A DNA stretch of 64,000 bases, taken from assembly GCA_019925095.2 (NCBI GenBank), contig CM034403.1, positions 1,478,690-1,542,689 on the forward strand, written 5' to 3'. The notes under the pieces are model-generated. The model had not been told where the DNA came from and did not search any database. It saw only the letters and a program-made list of their open reading frames with translations. The position numbers and the translations under genes were made by a program. Every line of letters starts with the position of its first letter. Positions within the stretch are counted from its first letter, which is position 1. This DNA is from Dendrolimus kikuchii. Lineage: Eukaryota > Arthropoda > Insecta > Lepidoptera > Lasiocampidae. This document shows, piece after piece, positions 14,401 to 23,700 of the stretch.

Positions 14401-16654
14401 GAAGCTTCTATGTCACAATACACACATTTAGATAAAAAATATCACATGTTATTAACCCCAAGTCATTTTCATGACAAATATGTTGCCAACATTTATTCCC
14501 TATTATAATTTGAAGGCCTCTGTAGTTGCGCTGGCTAAGCAACCTTGCCAGCCTACCTCACTGCAATGCAGAGGCTCCGGGTTAGATTCCTGATATGGTA
14601 AATTTCAGAAATTAATTTTCTCTGTTATGTACTATGATCTGGGTATCTGGGATCGGCCCTAGAGTAAGTCCATTGTGTATTACCCATAATACAAGCATAA
14701 GTTGCTTAATTTGGGGATATACAGTGTATGTGTTTGTTTGCCGATTATTATTATATACCAAGGGCTTCATAACAAATGGGCGTACAGACAAAAGTGCAGT
14801 TTTACACAAGGGACAAAATTGTGAATAAAACAAAACTAGTTGATTGCATAAGGCTGAAATTTGGAATACCCTATTTTTTAGGTACACTTGCATACTGGTA
14901 TAACTTTCTAAATTATAACATGCATAGTTTTTAGTAAACAACAACAAAAATTGCATATTTGCATTTATGCCTGTAAGTTATGAATCCCTCGATATATTGA
15001 TTGATATTATTCACTTGATAAAATTATCAAAAGTATTAACCAGATCATGATCATTGTCCTATATTAATTATATTCTATTTACTTCTTATTTAAGAAGTAG
15101 TAATGTAAGGAAATAACATCATTTGTTGAGGTAAAAAGTATCCTACGTTTCAACCAGGGATATAACCTACCTATTTGTTGAGTTTCACTTAAATTTGTTC
15201 ACTAGATGCTCTGAATTGTGGCAATTAATATCAACTTCAATTAGTACTTTATTACTCTTTTTTTTATTGCAGGAGTTCAGCAGACAGGCAGACGACCCAC
15301 TGGATGGAAAGTGGTTACCATCGCCTATGGTCATTTGCAACACCAAAGGTGCTACAAATGCGGTGCTGCACTCTTAAGGGAGACTGGAACCTGATCACTA
15401 ATACTGGAACACAACACAAGGTTGTTATGGCGGCATAATCTAGACCAGGGGTGGTCACCATCCAGTCAAGCAAATACCCTACCACCTGGCTGTGGATTGT
15501 TTCGTCGCCTCTTACGTCAGGCCGCTCGGCCGCAGGAAATTGTATTCTTTCTCCGTTCCTGCACTGGTAAATAATCATACTCTATTTTGAAATACAATAG
15601 TCAAATTCACTCACCATTGTGTTTAGTGCTGCTCCCCATTAAAGCATCACTTGCATTTTTGAGTAGTCTCTCTGAATTGTAGAACTGTAGTAGACCTCCA
15701 TCACATCCCCCAACTATTATACCCGCTCCTGACCACACTAACTTCTGAAATCTATCAATTAGACATTTGATAGGATTTTTTTTTTAAATTCATATCTGTG
15801 CAGAGTCACTATAGGAATACCAGTTTAGCTTAACGGGCATACATAAAAGCACCATTTAAAAAAATTCTCTTATAAGGCAAAGAGTGCTGGCCAACCCTAG
15901 CCTTGCATACCCTACAGTTTGACATAACCAAAAGACATTGAGGTATATATTATAGCATAGTGCAGGCTGACTATATATACAGCATATTTATCCAAAGACT
16001 GAAAATTAGTGCTGTGTAATTAAAGTACAGCATTTACTGAGCTGGTATCATCTTTACAGTTTATCAGAACATTTTCTGAATAATTTATTTTTGGTAATTA
16101 TTATGAAATGTTCATCTGCAGTAGTAAAATACTATAACAAAATCTATAAAAGCTTTAATGAGAAAACTCATTAATTAACAACAACTTGTACTCTATATTT
16201 CAAATTGCTTTGCTGTATTTTTAGAATGTTTTATGGAAAAGATATAAATATATAAAATTGTAGAATGAATTCCATGTTAATACAATTTACATATTTCATC
16301 ATCATAAACAAGATCCAAGACAATAGGAAACATACATGAAGGCTGGATACACTACTTTAATTTTATGACACTAAAAAATTATCAGTCTGACAACCTAGTA
16401 ATTCCTCAACACTACCTATATAAATAACTACTAGTTTAAAAATGAACTCACTTGTGCTGTGTCTGAAGACTTGATTTTAACTCCAAATCAAGTCCAGGGT
16501 CTTCTAAATTTAAAGAATACAGCTCTAAATACGAGCTGGAACTAAATGAGTCGTCGACTTGCTGAGCGGCGGAACCGGCCGCGATAGACGCCGGATAATG
16601 CTCAGTTGGTGACCAGCACACGTTCACCGTCCTCTTCAACTCCTTGATCTTCAT
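2381..16654 (-). CDS. Sec31: Sec31, COPII coat outer-layer subunit (N-terminal 485 residues, 11 exons)
   Basis: Sec31 with Sec13 forms the outer cage of COPII vesicles that leave the ER. Exons (minus strand): 16654-16452, 15751-15615, 12461-12292, 10944-10862, 9827-9711, 8281-8137, 7410-7261, 6932-6771, 6241-6167, 5391-5291, 2493-2381. All introns are GT-AG and all phases agree, giving 1456 nt. The start MKIKEL is the conserved Sec31 start; an upstream in-frame ATG at 16672 is less likely. The first ~8 exons encode the WD40 propeller ([52 protein letters not shown]). Exons 8-9 carry the blade that completes Sec13 ([23 protein letters not shown]). The alpha-solenoid, proline-rich and C-terminal parts lie left of the window. 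It is head to head with the CFAP210-like gene. Confidence 0.95.
2670..2891 (-). mobile_element. RTE-3' copy 1, 5'-truncated LINE
   Basis: The C-terminal reverse transcriptase tail of the RTE-3' family and a short (ATGT)n tail, flanked by a perfect 13-bp target duplication CTCTGTTACTTTA at 2657-2669 and 2892-2904. Confidence 0.85.
2917..4252. mobile_element. pogo/Tigger-like DNA transposon remnant, interrupted by an RTE copy
   Basis: The left end CAGTCAAACCTGGATAAGTG and right end CTTATTCAGGT/CTGACTG form terminal inverted repeats flanked by TA (2915-2916 and 4253-4254). On the minus strand 3296-2997 reads a transposase C-terminus ([34 protein letters not shown]), as in jerky/Tigger proteins. 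An RTE copy (3664-4233) splits the right repeat. The element is internally deleted. Confidence 0.75.
3664..4233 (-). mobile_element. RTE-3' copy 2 inserted in the pogo-like right end
   Basis: A 570-bp 5'-truncated copy flanked by the 12-bp duplication ACTTATTCAGGT (3652-3663 and 4234-4245), which is itself part of the transposon inverted repeat. The reverse transcriptase tail is frame-shifted. Confidence 0.85.
4691..5161. mobile_element. TIR element with TA target (pogo-like MITE), copy 1
   Basis: Begins CAGTGTAAACTC after TA and ends GAGTTTACACT before TA. Both ends read into a similar motif (GTCACTCGATTTAACGAC on the left, CCTTCAGTGTCGTTATATAG on the right). No transposase reading frame is visible. 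Confidence 0.65.
5291..5391 (-). CDS. Sec31: Sec31 exon 10
   Basis: Encodes [20 protein letters not shown] then [13 protein letters not shown], matching the helical segment that follows VVTEKEF in vertebrate Sec31. Acceptor TTTTAG, donor GTAAGT. Confidence 0.88.
5664..5880 (-). mobile_element. Non-autonomous Helitron-like element
   Basis: On the minus strand it ends with the hairpin CGGGTGAAACCGCGG, then GGCGCAGCTAGT, the usual CTAG|T Helitron terminus of moths. The body (CACGCAAAAACTACTTAATG) matches the element at 20290. Confidence 0.6.
6167..6241 (-). CDS. Sec31: Sec31 exon 9
   Basis: Encodes [19 protein letters not shown] then FVYVSQ, the hallmark Sec31 motif at the Sec13-interacting blade. 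Acceptor TCGCAG, donor GTATGA. Confidence 0.93.
6271..6335 (-). repeat. Helitron 3'-end fragment
   Basis: On the minus strand the bases read GCGGGTGAAGTCGCGGGCAT followed by CCTAGT, a decayed Helitron hairpin terminus. Confidence 0.4.
6347..6538. repeat. Right half of the TA-flanked TIR element, copy 2
   Basis: Closely matches 4969-5160, including CAATATCGCAAGA and ACTGGTGCAGCAAAAGACGT. It ends GAGTTTATACTG followed by TA. Confidence 0.6.
6771..6932 (-). CDS. Sec31: Sec31 exon 8
   Basis: Encodes a Ser/Gln/Pro-rich linker ([19 protein letters not shown]) ending [14 protein letters not shown]. This is the lead into the strand set that closes the Sec13 propeller. Acceptor TTGCAG, donor GTATGT. 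Confidence 0.9.
7261..7410 (-). CDS. Sec31: Sec31 exon 7
   Basis: Encodes [20 protein letters not shown] then [20 protein letters not shown] and [10 protein letters not shown], the last propeller blade. Acceptor TTTCAG, donor GTACGT. Confidence 0.94.
7450..7624 (-). repeat. S1 copy, 5'-truncated
   Basis: Contains the S1 3' half (CAGACAGGCAGACGGCCCAC, ATGGAAAGCGGTTACCATCA). Its sense 5' end is lost. Confidence 0.75.
7660..7900. repeat. Repeat shared in inverted form with 42740-42950
   Basis: CAAATGTTTGACAGGTAGGA and TAGTTTCTAAGGGAAAGCGA occur here. Their reverse complements occur at 42770-42810. It is followed by degraded Helitron-like text to ~8010. Confidence 0.5.
8137..8281 (-). CDS. Sec31: Sec31 exon 6
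   Basis: Encodes [20 protein letters not shown] then [20 protein letters not shown], a WD40 blade. Acceptor TTTTAG, donor GTAAGT. Confidence 0.94.
8312..8602 (-). mobile_element. RTE-3' copy 3
   Basis: The terminal ~95 codons of the family reading frame (minus strand) and a decayed ATGT tail. It lies in the Sec31 intron between exons 5 and 6. Confidence 0.75.
8640..8940. other. Unassigned GC-richer repeat-like stretch
   Basis: Sec31 intron DNA with no exon signals. Its base composition resembles a LINE 3' untranslated region, but no reading frame is recognised. Confidence 0.25.
9111..9173. repeat. One end of the TA-flanked TIR element, copy 3
   Basis: The reverse complement of 4691-4740: CTTAAGGGACTTTGTCGTTA ... 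GGAGTGTACACTG followed by TA. Confidence 0.5.
9373..9661 (-). mobile_element. RTE-3' copy 4
   Basis: A 289-bp 5'-truncated copy flanked by the perfect 11-bp duplication ATGTATTATTA (9362-9372 and 9662-9672). It ends ~50 bp from the donor of Sec31 exon 5. Confidence 0.85.
9711..9827 (-). CDS. Sec31: Sec31 exon 5
   Basis: Encodes [20 protein letters not shown] then [12 protein letters not shown], a WD40 blade. Acceptor TGTCAG, donor GTACGT. It is markedly GC-rich against the AT-rich introns. Confidence 0.93.
10143..10457 (-). mobile_element. S1 copy, full length
   Basis: The sense 5' end ATCCGTGCAGGAACGGAG is at 10457. It ends CTGCAATATAAAAAAAAA at 10143. It lies in the Sec31 intron between exons 4 and 5. 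Confidence 0.85.
10862..10944 (-). CDS. Sec31: Sec31 exon 4
   Basis: Encodes [20 protein letters not shown] then NEPIMKL. Acceptor ACACAG, donor GTAAGT, ending two bases into a codon. Confidence 0.92.
10977..11197 (-). repeat. S1 copy, 5'-truncated and diverged
   Basis: Recognisable from CAGCAGACAGGCAGACGAGC to CCAGTCAGGCAAATAC. The sense 5' third is missing. Confidence 0.7.
11405..11840. repeat. LINE tail fragment followed by Helitron-like text
   Basis: 11405-11480 carries the phrase AAAAGTTTTTATTCAAAATA, shared with 33104 and 28826 and typical of a minus-strand LINE 3' end. From 11490 there are two diverged repeats of a Helitron-type body (ATAAAAAGTATC, GAGTTTCAGCCAAATCGGTC at 11607 and 11745). 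Confidence 0.45.
12002..12216 (+). mobile_element. RTE-3' copy 5
   Basis: Encodes the last 60 codons ([20 protein letters not shown]...YPARELA) with a TGA directly before a (ATGT)n tail. Confidence 0.8.
12292..12461 (-). CDS. Sec31: Sec31 exon 3
   Basis: Encodes [19 protein letters not shown], then [12 protein letters not shown] and [10 protein letters not shown]. This is the most conserved WD40 segment of the family. The acceptor is AACAG and the donor GTTTGA is weak but in phase. Confidence 0.93.
12553..12945. repeat. CGTTCC-type MITE, copy 1 (diverged)
   Basis: Shares CTCACAACAATCAC, TGTTCCACTTGCTTG, ATGGGTCGTTGTGAGCG and GACGTTTTCGCCACGACCAT with the copies at 38549 and 48408. The ends are decayed. 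Confidence 0.55.
13005..13318 (+). mobile_element. S1 copy, full length
   Basis: Starts ATCCGTGCAGGAACGGAG and ends CTGCAATAAAAAAAAAA. ACCGAGACA occurs on both sides (12984-12992 and 13319-13327), a likely target duplication. Confidence 0.85.
13870..14045 (+). repeat. LINE 3'-tail fragment (GCGATAAGGCCGCC type)
   Basis: CTCCACCTACATCGCCAGAT, CTTTTAGCAATAAGGCCGCC and a terminal CAATAGAGTGTTGTCTAATC match the tails at 26940, 27240, 45425 and, inverted, 36540. Confidence 0.6.
14518..14765 (+). repeat. S2 tRNA-derived SINE, old copy
   Basis: Matches S2 from CTCTGTAGTTGCGCTGGCTA through the degraded B box GGGTTAGATTCC to GGGGATATACAGTG. Confidence 0.65.
15257..15569 (-). mobile_element. S1 copy, full length
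   Basis: Sense 5' end at 15569 (CCAGTGCAGGAACGGAG) and T-run at 15257. It lies 46 bp from the donor of Sec31 exon 2. Confidence 0.85.
15615..15751 (-). CDS. Sec31: Sec31 exon 2
   Basis: Encodes [19 protein letters not shown] through SSTKHN. The acceptor GATAG|A was chosen because it alone continues the frame and gives the conserved KFQKLVW join. Using the nearer TTTCAG would bring a stop. The donor is GTGAGT. Confidence 0.9.
16452..16654 (-). CDS. Sec31: Sec31 exon 1
   Basis: Encodes [19 protein letters not shown] through [10 protein letters not shown](H), the first WD40 blade. The donor is GTGAGT and the exon ends two bases into a codon. A start at 16654 matches the family N-terminus. Confidence 0.93.
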
Positions 16655-17550
16655 CTTTACAACACTTTTCACTATAAAAACACAGGAAACCTAAATTATC
16701 ACCGTAAAACACGATCCAACTCAAATAATTATGTCACTAGTTTCTATCACTTTTCACTAAATAAATAAACCACGTGGTGCTCTTAGAAGAAGCTGCAAGG
16801 ATGGTTTATGATTAAATTGAGGCTGTAAATGCAAAATTGGCAATGTTTCAGTTGAAAATAAATATATTTACCATAAAAACACCAACTTGGCACTTCCAAC
16901 GTGGCTGACGTAAATATTTCCAATTTGACAGATCCCTAAATGACATTCGTTCGGAAACGCGAAATCATACGACACGTCACATGCATAGTTCTTGCAAAGA
17001 CTTGACGTGTCGTAATGATTAAAAAATCGCTTGATTTTTTGTGGACTACGGTTACTTACTCTTACACATGATCTTTCAATAAATATGTATATTTAATTGA
17101 ATTAAACCATTAATCGTCTAAAGACTGCACTGATTATTGTTTAAAAATATTATAACATTGTAAAATATTGTTACCTTGACGACATGAAAATCAATAATTG
17201 ATTTTTTGTTAAATATTATTGAAACAGTTGGTAATATCGTGACTAGAAAATTAAATTACATGTTTTAAATACAAAACCTAAAAGAAAGTAAGAGTTTCGA
17301 TCTATTATAGGAATCGCAACAATACTGGCCATATTTCTGAAATGGTAGAAGAAAAAGAAAAAACTTCATGCGGATAAATTTAAAAAAATAAACCAGAATG
17401 CGCAAATGCTGAAATAATTTATTTTATATAATACCTAGAATTTGTCTAGACTATTATTACTTTAAAAAGCAAGGTAAATAAAAACAAGGTCCTAGGTATT
17501 TGTTGTTTTAAATTTTCTCACAATATTTTTGCGTGTAGATCTTCGTCAAA
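16655..17550. promoter_or_regulatory. Shared divergent 5' region of Sec31 and the CFAP210-like gene
   Basis: 896 bp lie between two start codons that point away from each other, and no transposon is recognised inside. It should hold both 5' untranslated regions and core promoters. No specific element can be named with confidence. Confidence 0.5.
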
Positions 17551-17706
17551 ATGCCATTTGTAATATCAAGAGATGAATGGAACCGCATCGGGAATTGGAC
17601 GAACCATGATAAAGAAGATCCAGAGGTCGTTAGAATACGGGAATATGTCAAATACTTGGATACTGAGAGCTCGAAAATGACCAAAACTTGGCCTAATTCT
17701 TTAGAG
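17551..17706 (+). CDS. CFAP210: CFAP210-like exon 1
   Basis: Encodes MPFVISRDEWNRIGNW... to KTWPNSLE, 52 codons, phase 0. The donor GTTTGC is weak. The EW-RI motif is the conserved N-terminal signature of the family. Confidence 0.75.
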
Positions 17707-20700
17707 GTTTGCATAATTACAGTCAATTTTAATAATAAATTTATTCGGTTATTCCGACACAGTTTTCACGAAAACGCTAGCTTGCATTCTTTTCAAATGC
17801 TGCGATATTTTGTGTCCCGGGAATGCCGCGGGAAATTTTCCCAGGTATGGTACAAATTAGTTAGGTTGCATAATTATATATTATGTACTTGATTTCCATA
17901 CGATTTCACTAGAACGATAGCTTTAGTATCGCATCACTTGAAAAAGTTCAAGTGATGCGATACGTTACCTATATTTCGAGAATCCCGCAGGAATTTTCCC
18001 GGGAGTGTTTTAAAGTGCGTAGTACTATACTCGTACATGAAAGTTAGCTGATTCGGATCGGATTGATACTAAAACAATATGATCCGGGACATTCTATATT
18101 TTCCGGGAATTCCTAACTTTATAACCTTGATCGATATGAAAGTTTTTATATTTATTAGACATTTTTAGTACAGATGTAGTTATGTATAAGCCGTGCGCGG
18201 AAGGTTTGCCGATGACTACTTACTATTATTGTATTGTATTACTTACTATTTACTATATGGAAGCGAGAGTTGGGTATGGAAGAGAGAGCATGAAAGTAGA
18301 GTAAACGCGGTCGAGATGCGAGCACTGCGCAAAAGCTGCGGAGTGACGCTCGCGGACCGCGTTCATAATACCGAAGCAAGAGAGTTGGTCTGAAAGAGAG
18401 TGTCGGGGTGAAGGTAAGGAAAGGAATGCTCCGGTGGTTCGGGCATGTGGAAAGAATGCATGATGAAAGAATGACTAAACAGATATACAATGCAAAAGTG
18501 GATGGATGCTGAAGTCGTGGAAGAACACAACACACCGTCCATGATCAAATTGATCGTGTACTAGCAGAAGGTGATGTCAGGAGCCTTAAGAACAGACGAG
18601 CGTGCATGACAAGAGCTATGAATGTCAAAGAAGCAAGTGAGGTGTGTAAGAATAAGCCGAAGGTCTGTTGTTCCTGCCTACCCCGCAAGGGAACTGGCGT
18701 GAAGTTATGTATGTATGTATGAAATATATACAATAATAAATTTATTGCAACAACTATTAATATAACCTTTTTTGTCAACCCTACTGAACATCGACGCGTG
18801 ACATCATGAGGCTATCGGTAAACCTTCAGTGCACGGGTAGTACGACTTTTTTTTTGAGGCAGGGGGAAATACATTTCGTATATTACCGGGTTCTTTACTG
18901 GGATTAGACCAAAGCAATGAGAGTTATCCACTGAAGATAGCGCAGATAACAGAGTCGATTGCCGGCATGTGTGGGGACTCAGCAAGGTACCCCACCTCTC
19001 TATGTGGAGAGCTAACCCATATAACCCAATACCCCACTAAAGCCACCTTCCTCCCATGTGCCCCGCGCTGATGGTAGGAAGAGCGTGAAACTTATAACGT
19101 AGTTACGCCCACGCTGATCCTGCGCATCAGTGCTTGAGAATGTCCCGGGAAGCAGGGCAGACTCTCTTCGTCAGCAGGGGTTGGATCCACTGCTCCTCAG
19201 GTGCCAGAGAACGCCACGGGTAGTATGCCTTTTAATACATACATACATACATACATTACTTTACGCCAGTTCCCTTGCGGGGTAGGCACGAACAACAGAG
19301 CGCCATTCAGGCTTATTCTTACACACCTCACTTGCTTCTTTGACATTCATAACTCTTGTCATGCACGCTCGTCTGTTCTTAAGGCTCCTGACATCACCTT
19401 CTACTAGTACACGATCAATACGATGCCTTTAATACCATTACGTATCCAGGATTTTACGGGAATCTTCGGTATTCAGCCATAGTATGCCGCCATAACAACC
19501 TCGAGTTGTGTTCCGGCATTAGTGACCAGGTTCTAGTCTCTCTTAAGAGAGCAGCAGCGCATTTGTAGCACTTGGTGTTGCAAATGTCCATAGGCGATGG
19601 TAACTGCTTTCCATCAAGTGGGACGTCTGCCTGTCTGCTGAACTCATGCAATATTTTTTTTTAAATCATGTGTTTTCATACTAAAAAAATCCGTTGCCTT
19701 GCTGAAAATACTCTTTAATTTTAAAATAGTCCGAGACTGAATGAATGACTATTTTGCCAGTGTTTAAAATATATATATACTGAATATGTTTTACCTGAAT
19801 TTCTGTATATAATTATATAATAATATGCTAAAGTTCTCCGCCCTCCCATACCGCCGCCTCACCGCTGACGCCTGCTTGACATTAAAAGTGTGGCGGCGGC
19901 GCTGTCGCGAAACAGTAGGTACGTCTGTTACAGAATGTAAATAAGCGCAATGAAGAACTACGCCGTGCAAGAATAGAAGTGGCCGAACAAGCGAACACTA
20001 AGTTCTATAAGCGGTACTTAAAACGCCAAAGAGAGGAGCAGCAGCGACTCATGTACAGCGCCAGGGATACAGTATTCAAGAACAAAGACGCACCTAAATT
20101 GTTTTTGAGGCATGTTTTTTTTTCTAACTCTGTCGTAAGGTGGACTGGGGCACCCGTTTACTAGCTCAGGGCCGTCTTTACCCGGGAGTGCAAGGAGTGC
20201 GTGGCGCCTGAGTGTAGGAACCTTATTAGCGCGAGTCGATCACCTTTCGTATAGGTACCATGTCTGAACTGCTAGTTTCCAAAATGACGACAAATATCCT
20301 ATAATCCTATCCTATCCTATAAATATTATAAACGCGAAAGTTTGTAAGAATGTATGTATGGATTAATGGATGTATGTTTGTTACTCTTTCACGCACAAAC
20401 TACCGAATGGATTTTAATGAAACTTTACAGTAATATAGCTTGCACATCAGAATAACGCATGGGCTATAATATATAAAGATCACTATCACTATGCGGGTGA
20501 AGCCGCGGGCGCAGCTAGTACGTAATAACATAAAATGTAAGTAATATCTTGTGCAGCTTTTAAGTATTAGTCTTGTCGAATTGCAATGTCCAAGTCTTTA
20601 GATCTTATTTCTACAACGATTATTATATCCCTGCGGGAACGGAGAAAGAACATAATTCCATGCGGCCAGGCGGCCTGTCGTAAGAGGCGACAAATCAACC

Positions 20701-23700
20701 CACAGCCAAGTGCTAGGGTATTTGCCCGTTTCGATGACTACCACCCCTGGTCTAGAGTATACCGCCATAAAAACTTTGAGTTGTCTTGAGTTGTCAGTCT
20801 CTTAGCGATCAGTAGCACATTGTTAACCCTTTTGTGTTACGAATGTCCATAGGCGATGGTAACCGCTTTCCATCAGGTGGGCTGTCTGCTGAACTCATGC
20901 TATAAAAAAGATTAAATTGATGCTCTAAAAAAACCATGAAACAAATAAAAAAAAACTTTTATTATTGTCGCCTTGGCATGGGGCGCAGGTTGATTTTTGG
21001 ACCCCGGTGCGCAGCGCCCAATATACTTAAGACAGCCTTGTACCAGCTCAATCTCCTGGACCATATTTAACGTCGAGTCGTCCATGTAGTCAACGAGCCT
21101 TCGCATCTATGCGTATTATAAAATTCTTTTCGAGACCGGCGGAACCATGGCGCCAGTAACCTCTTTCCATCAGGTGGGCTGTTATCCCGTCTGCTCTATT
21201 CCACCAAGGAGAAAGTACCTCTAGCATGCAAGAGGAAAACCTGAGTGATCCCGATGTATGCAATTATAAATAAATATACAATTATGGGAGCTGCATACGT
21301 CTTGTCATTGCAGCGGACAGTCAGTGCAACGCGGGAGCGCACATATTAATAGTTGCTCTATCTCGCTCGCACATCATCCGTCCCAGTCACACACTGTGCT
21401 ATACATTGTACTAGCAGTACGACTTGTTAATATTTGTACTTAAGGTTACCACTTCCACTAATCACTTGAGTTCACATCAGCACTCGACAGTTAATACTAC
21501 TCTCTCTGCTATCTGAAGTATCATTTAACCTCTACCTCTCGCTGCTACACAATTAACAATGCAATTCGATTCAATTGACATTTGAACTGTGAACACGAAT
21601 TCTAGAAAAGAAATTCTAAGCATTTTAAAGATCCAGAAGTCCAAAATTAAATGCATAAATAACTAATTATACTATCATCTAGTTACCTATTATCCTTTGC
21701 GTATTCTTACAATAATATACCGCGTAATGACAGTTTAGCAGGGATGGAAGGTACACCGCTGATATAGAAAGAATAGTAAATTTGGGGAATAGTTTGAATG
21801 GAGCGTTAGGTAAACTTCTAGGCGCTAAGAACCTCAGCCAGAAGGCCCAGCTTGCCGTACACAACGCGGTGCTGGCACCTACGCTCACGTATGGAAGCGA
21901 GAGTTGGGTATGGAAGAGAGAGCATGAGAGTAGAGTAAACGCGGTCGAGATGCGAGCACTGCGCAAAATCTGCTGAGTGACGCTGGCGGACCGCGTTCGT
22001 AATACCGAAGTAAGAAAGACAGTTGCTCTGAAAGAGAGTGTCGGGGTGAAGGTAAGGAAAGGAATGCTCCGGTGGTTCCGGCATGTGGAAAGAATGCATG
22101 ATGAAAGAATGACTAAACAGATATACAATGCAAAAGTGGATGGATGCAGAAGTCGTGGAAGGCCACGACAGACCTTCCATGATCAAATTGATCGTGTACT
22201 AGCAGAGGGTGATGTCAGGAGCCTTAAGAACAGACGAGCGTGCATGACAAGAGTTATGAATGTCAAAGAAGCAAGTGAGGTGTGTAAGAATAACCCTAAA
22301 TGGCGCTCTGTTGTTCGTGCCTACCCCGCAAGGGAACTGGCGTGAAGTTATGTATGTATGTAATGACAGTGAAGCCAATGCGATGATACTTGCTCATTGA
22401 GATAATCGATGTGTAAAACCCATCAATCCGTTTTGCAGTAACATGTCGGATACACTGCCCATTAGCCGGTACCCCTTGAAATGGGGAGGCTTGAGCTCAG
22501 CGGTGGAAAATTAAATGCCTGATGTTATTTTCGATCTTATCACCAAGAAGATGTAGTAGCTAGCGAAGTCTTTTTGTTGATAGATCCACTTCTTTTCTAA
22601 ATTACAGTGCCGTAATAGAAACCGCAATTCAAAAAGAGCGTACAGAACAAATTAAATTTTTGAATGAGCAGCGTCGTCAGCAAGCCGAGCAGAAGCGTAA
22701 AGATGACGACGAGATCATCAGAAAGGCTAAGGAATGGGAAGCTCTGTTAGACTTGAAGAAGAAAAGACGGTTTGAAGCGAATAAACAACACCAAAAGGAT
22801 ATTGTTGACCAGTGAGTGTAGTTTTCAAGGCATATATTCACTAATAAACATATGTTTATAAACACTAAACAGTCATTCGCAAAGAAATTATTCGTGTTTC
22901 TGAAACATTTAAAACTGTTGCCTCAACAGCTATAAATACCAAAATCTCCCAAACGTTGTTTCTGTAAACATTTACGTGGTTATAATAACACTACGTTTCG
23001 ACGGTTTTGAGCGCGGTAATTTTATTTGATTTTGGTTTTTCCGACGTTTCAGCCACTTTTCCACCAAACCAGCTGCCAGATCTCAAGACACTGTGAGCTC
23101 TTTCTGCGTACAACGGAACACAAACCAACTTGACTGATAATTACTTTTATTTTTCCTTCCACCCATTTTAATATTATATAAAATTATTAGAGCTAGATAT
23201 GTTTGCTGGAGAGTTTCTTGCGCCGCTTCTTCTCTTCAAGCCATAACATGTTGCGAAGAGGTAATAAATTAGATTAGGCTCCCATAGAGTAAATAATAAC
23301 CATAAACAAAATTAAAACTAAATAATTAAAATTAACAAGTTGGCGGTAGGCTAAATTACACTTTAACAATACTCGTTGACACTTGATATCTTTGTCTTCC
23401 ATGATCACGGCCACTGAAAAGTGGCCGAAACGTCGGAAAAACCAAAATCAAATCAAATTACCGCGCTTAAAACCGTTGAAACGTAGTTTTATTATGCATA
23501 CAAGTCGCGAAAACTTAAGAAAATGTTATTTACGTGGTTTTTCAGAATTGTATATCCGAAATTTGGTTTTTCGGTTGATACATGGTTTATGTGTGATTGC
23601 TTGTAATCCAAAATTAGTTAAAGTAGTTTAACATATATGTTTATAGTAAGAGGTTGATATGCAGTCTCTTCCCGGAATGACTGGTTCAGCCTAGGTTTGA

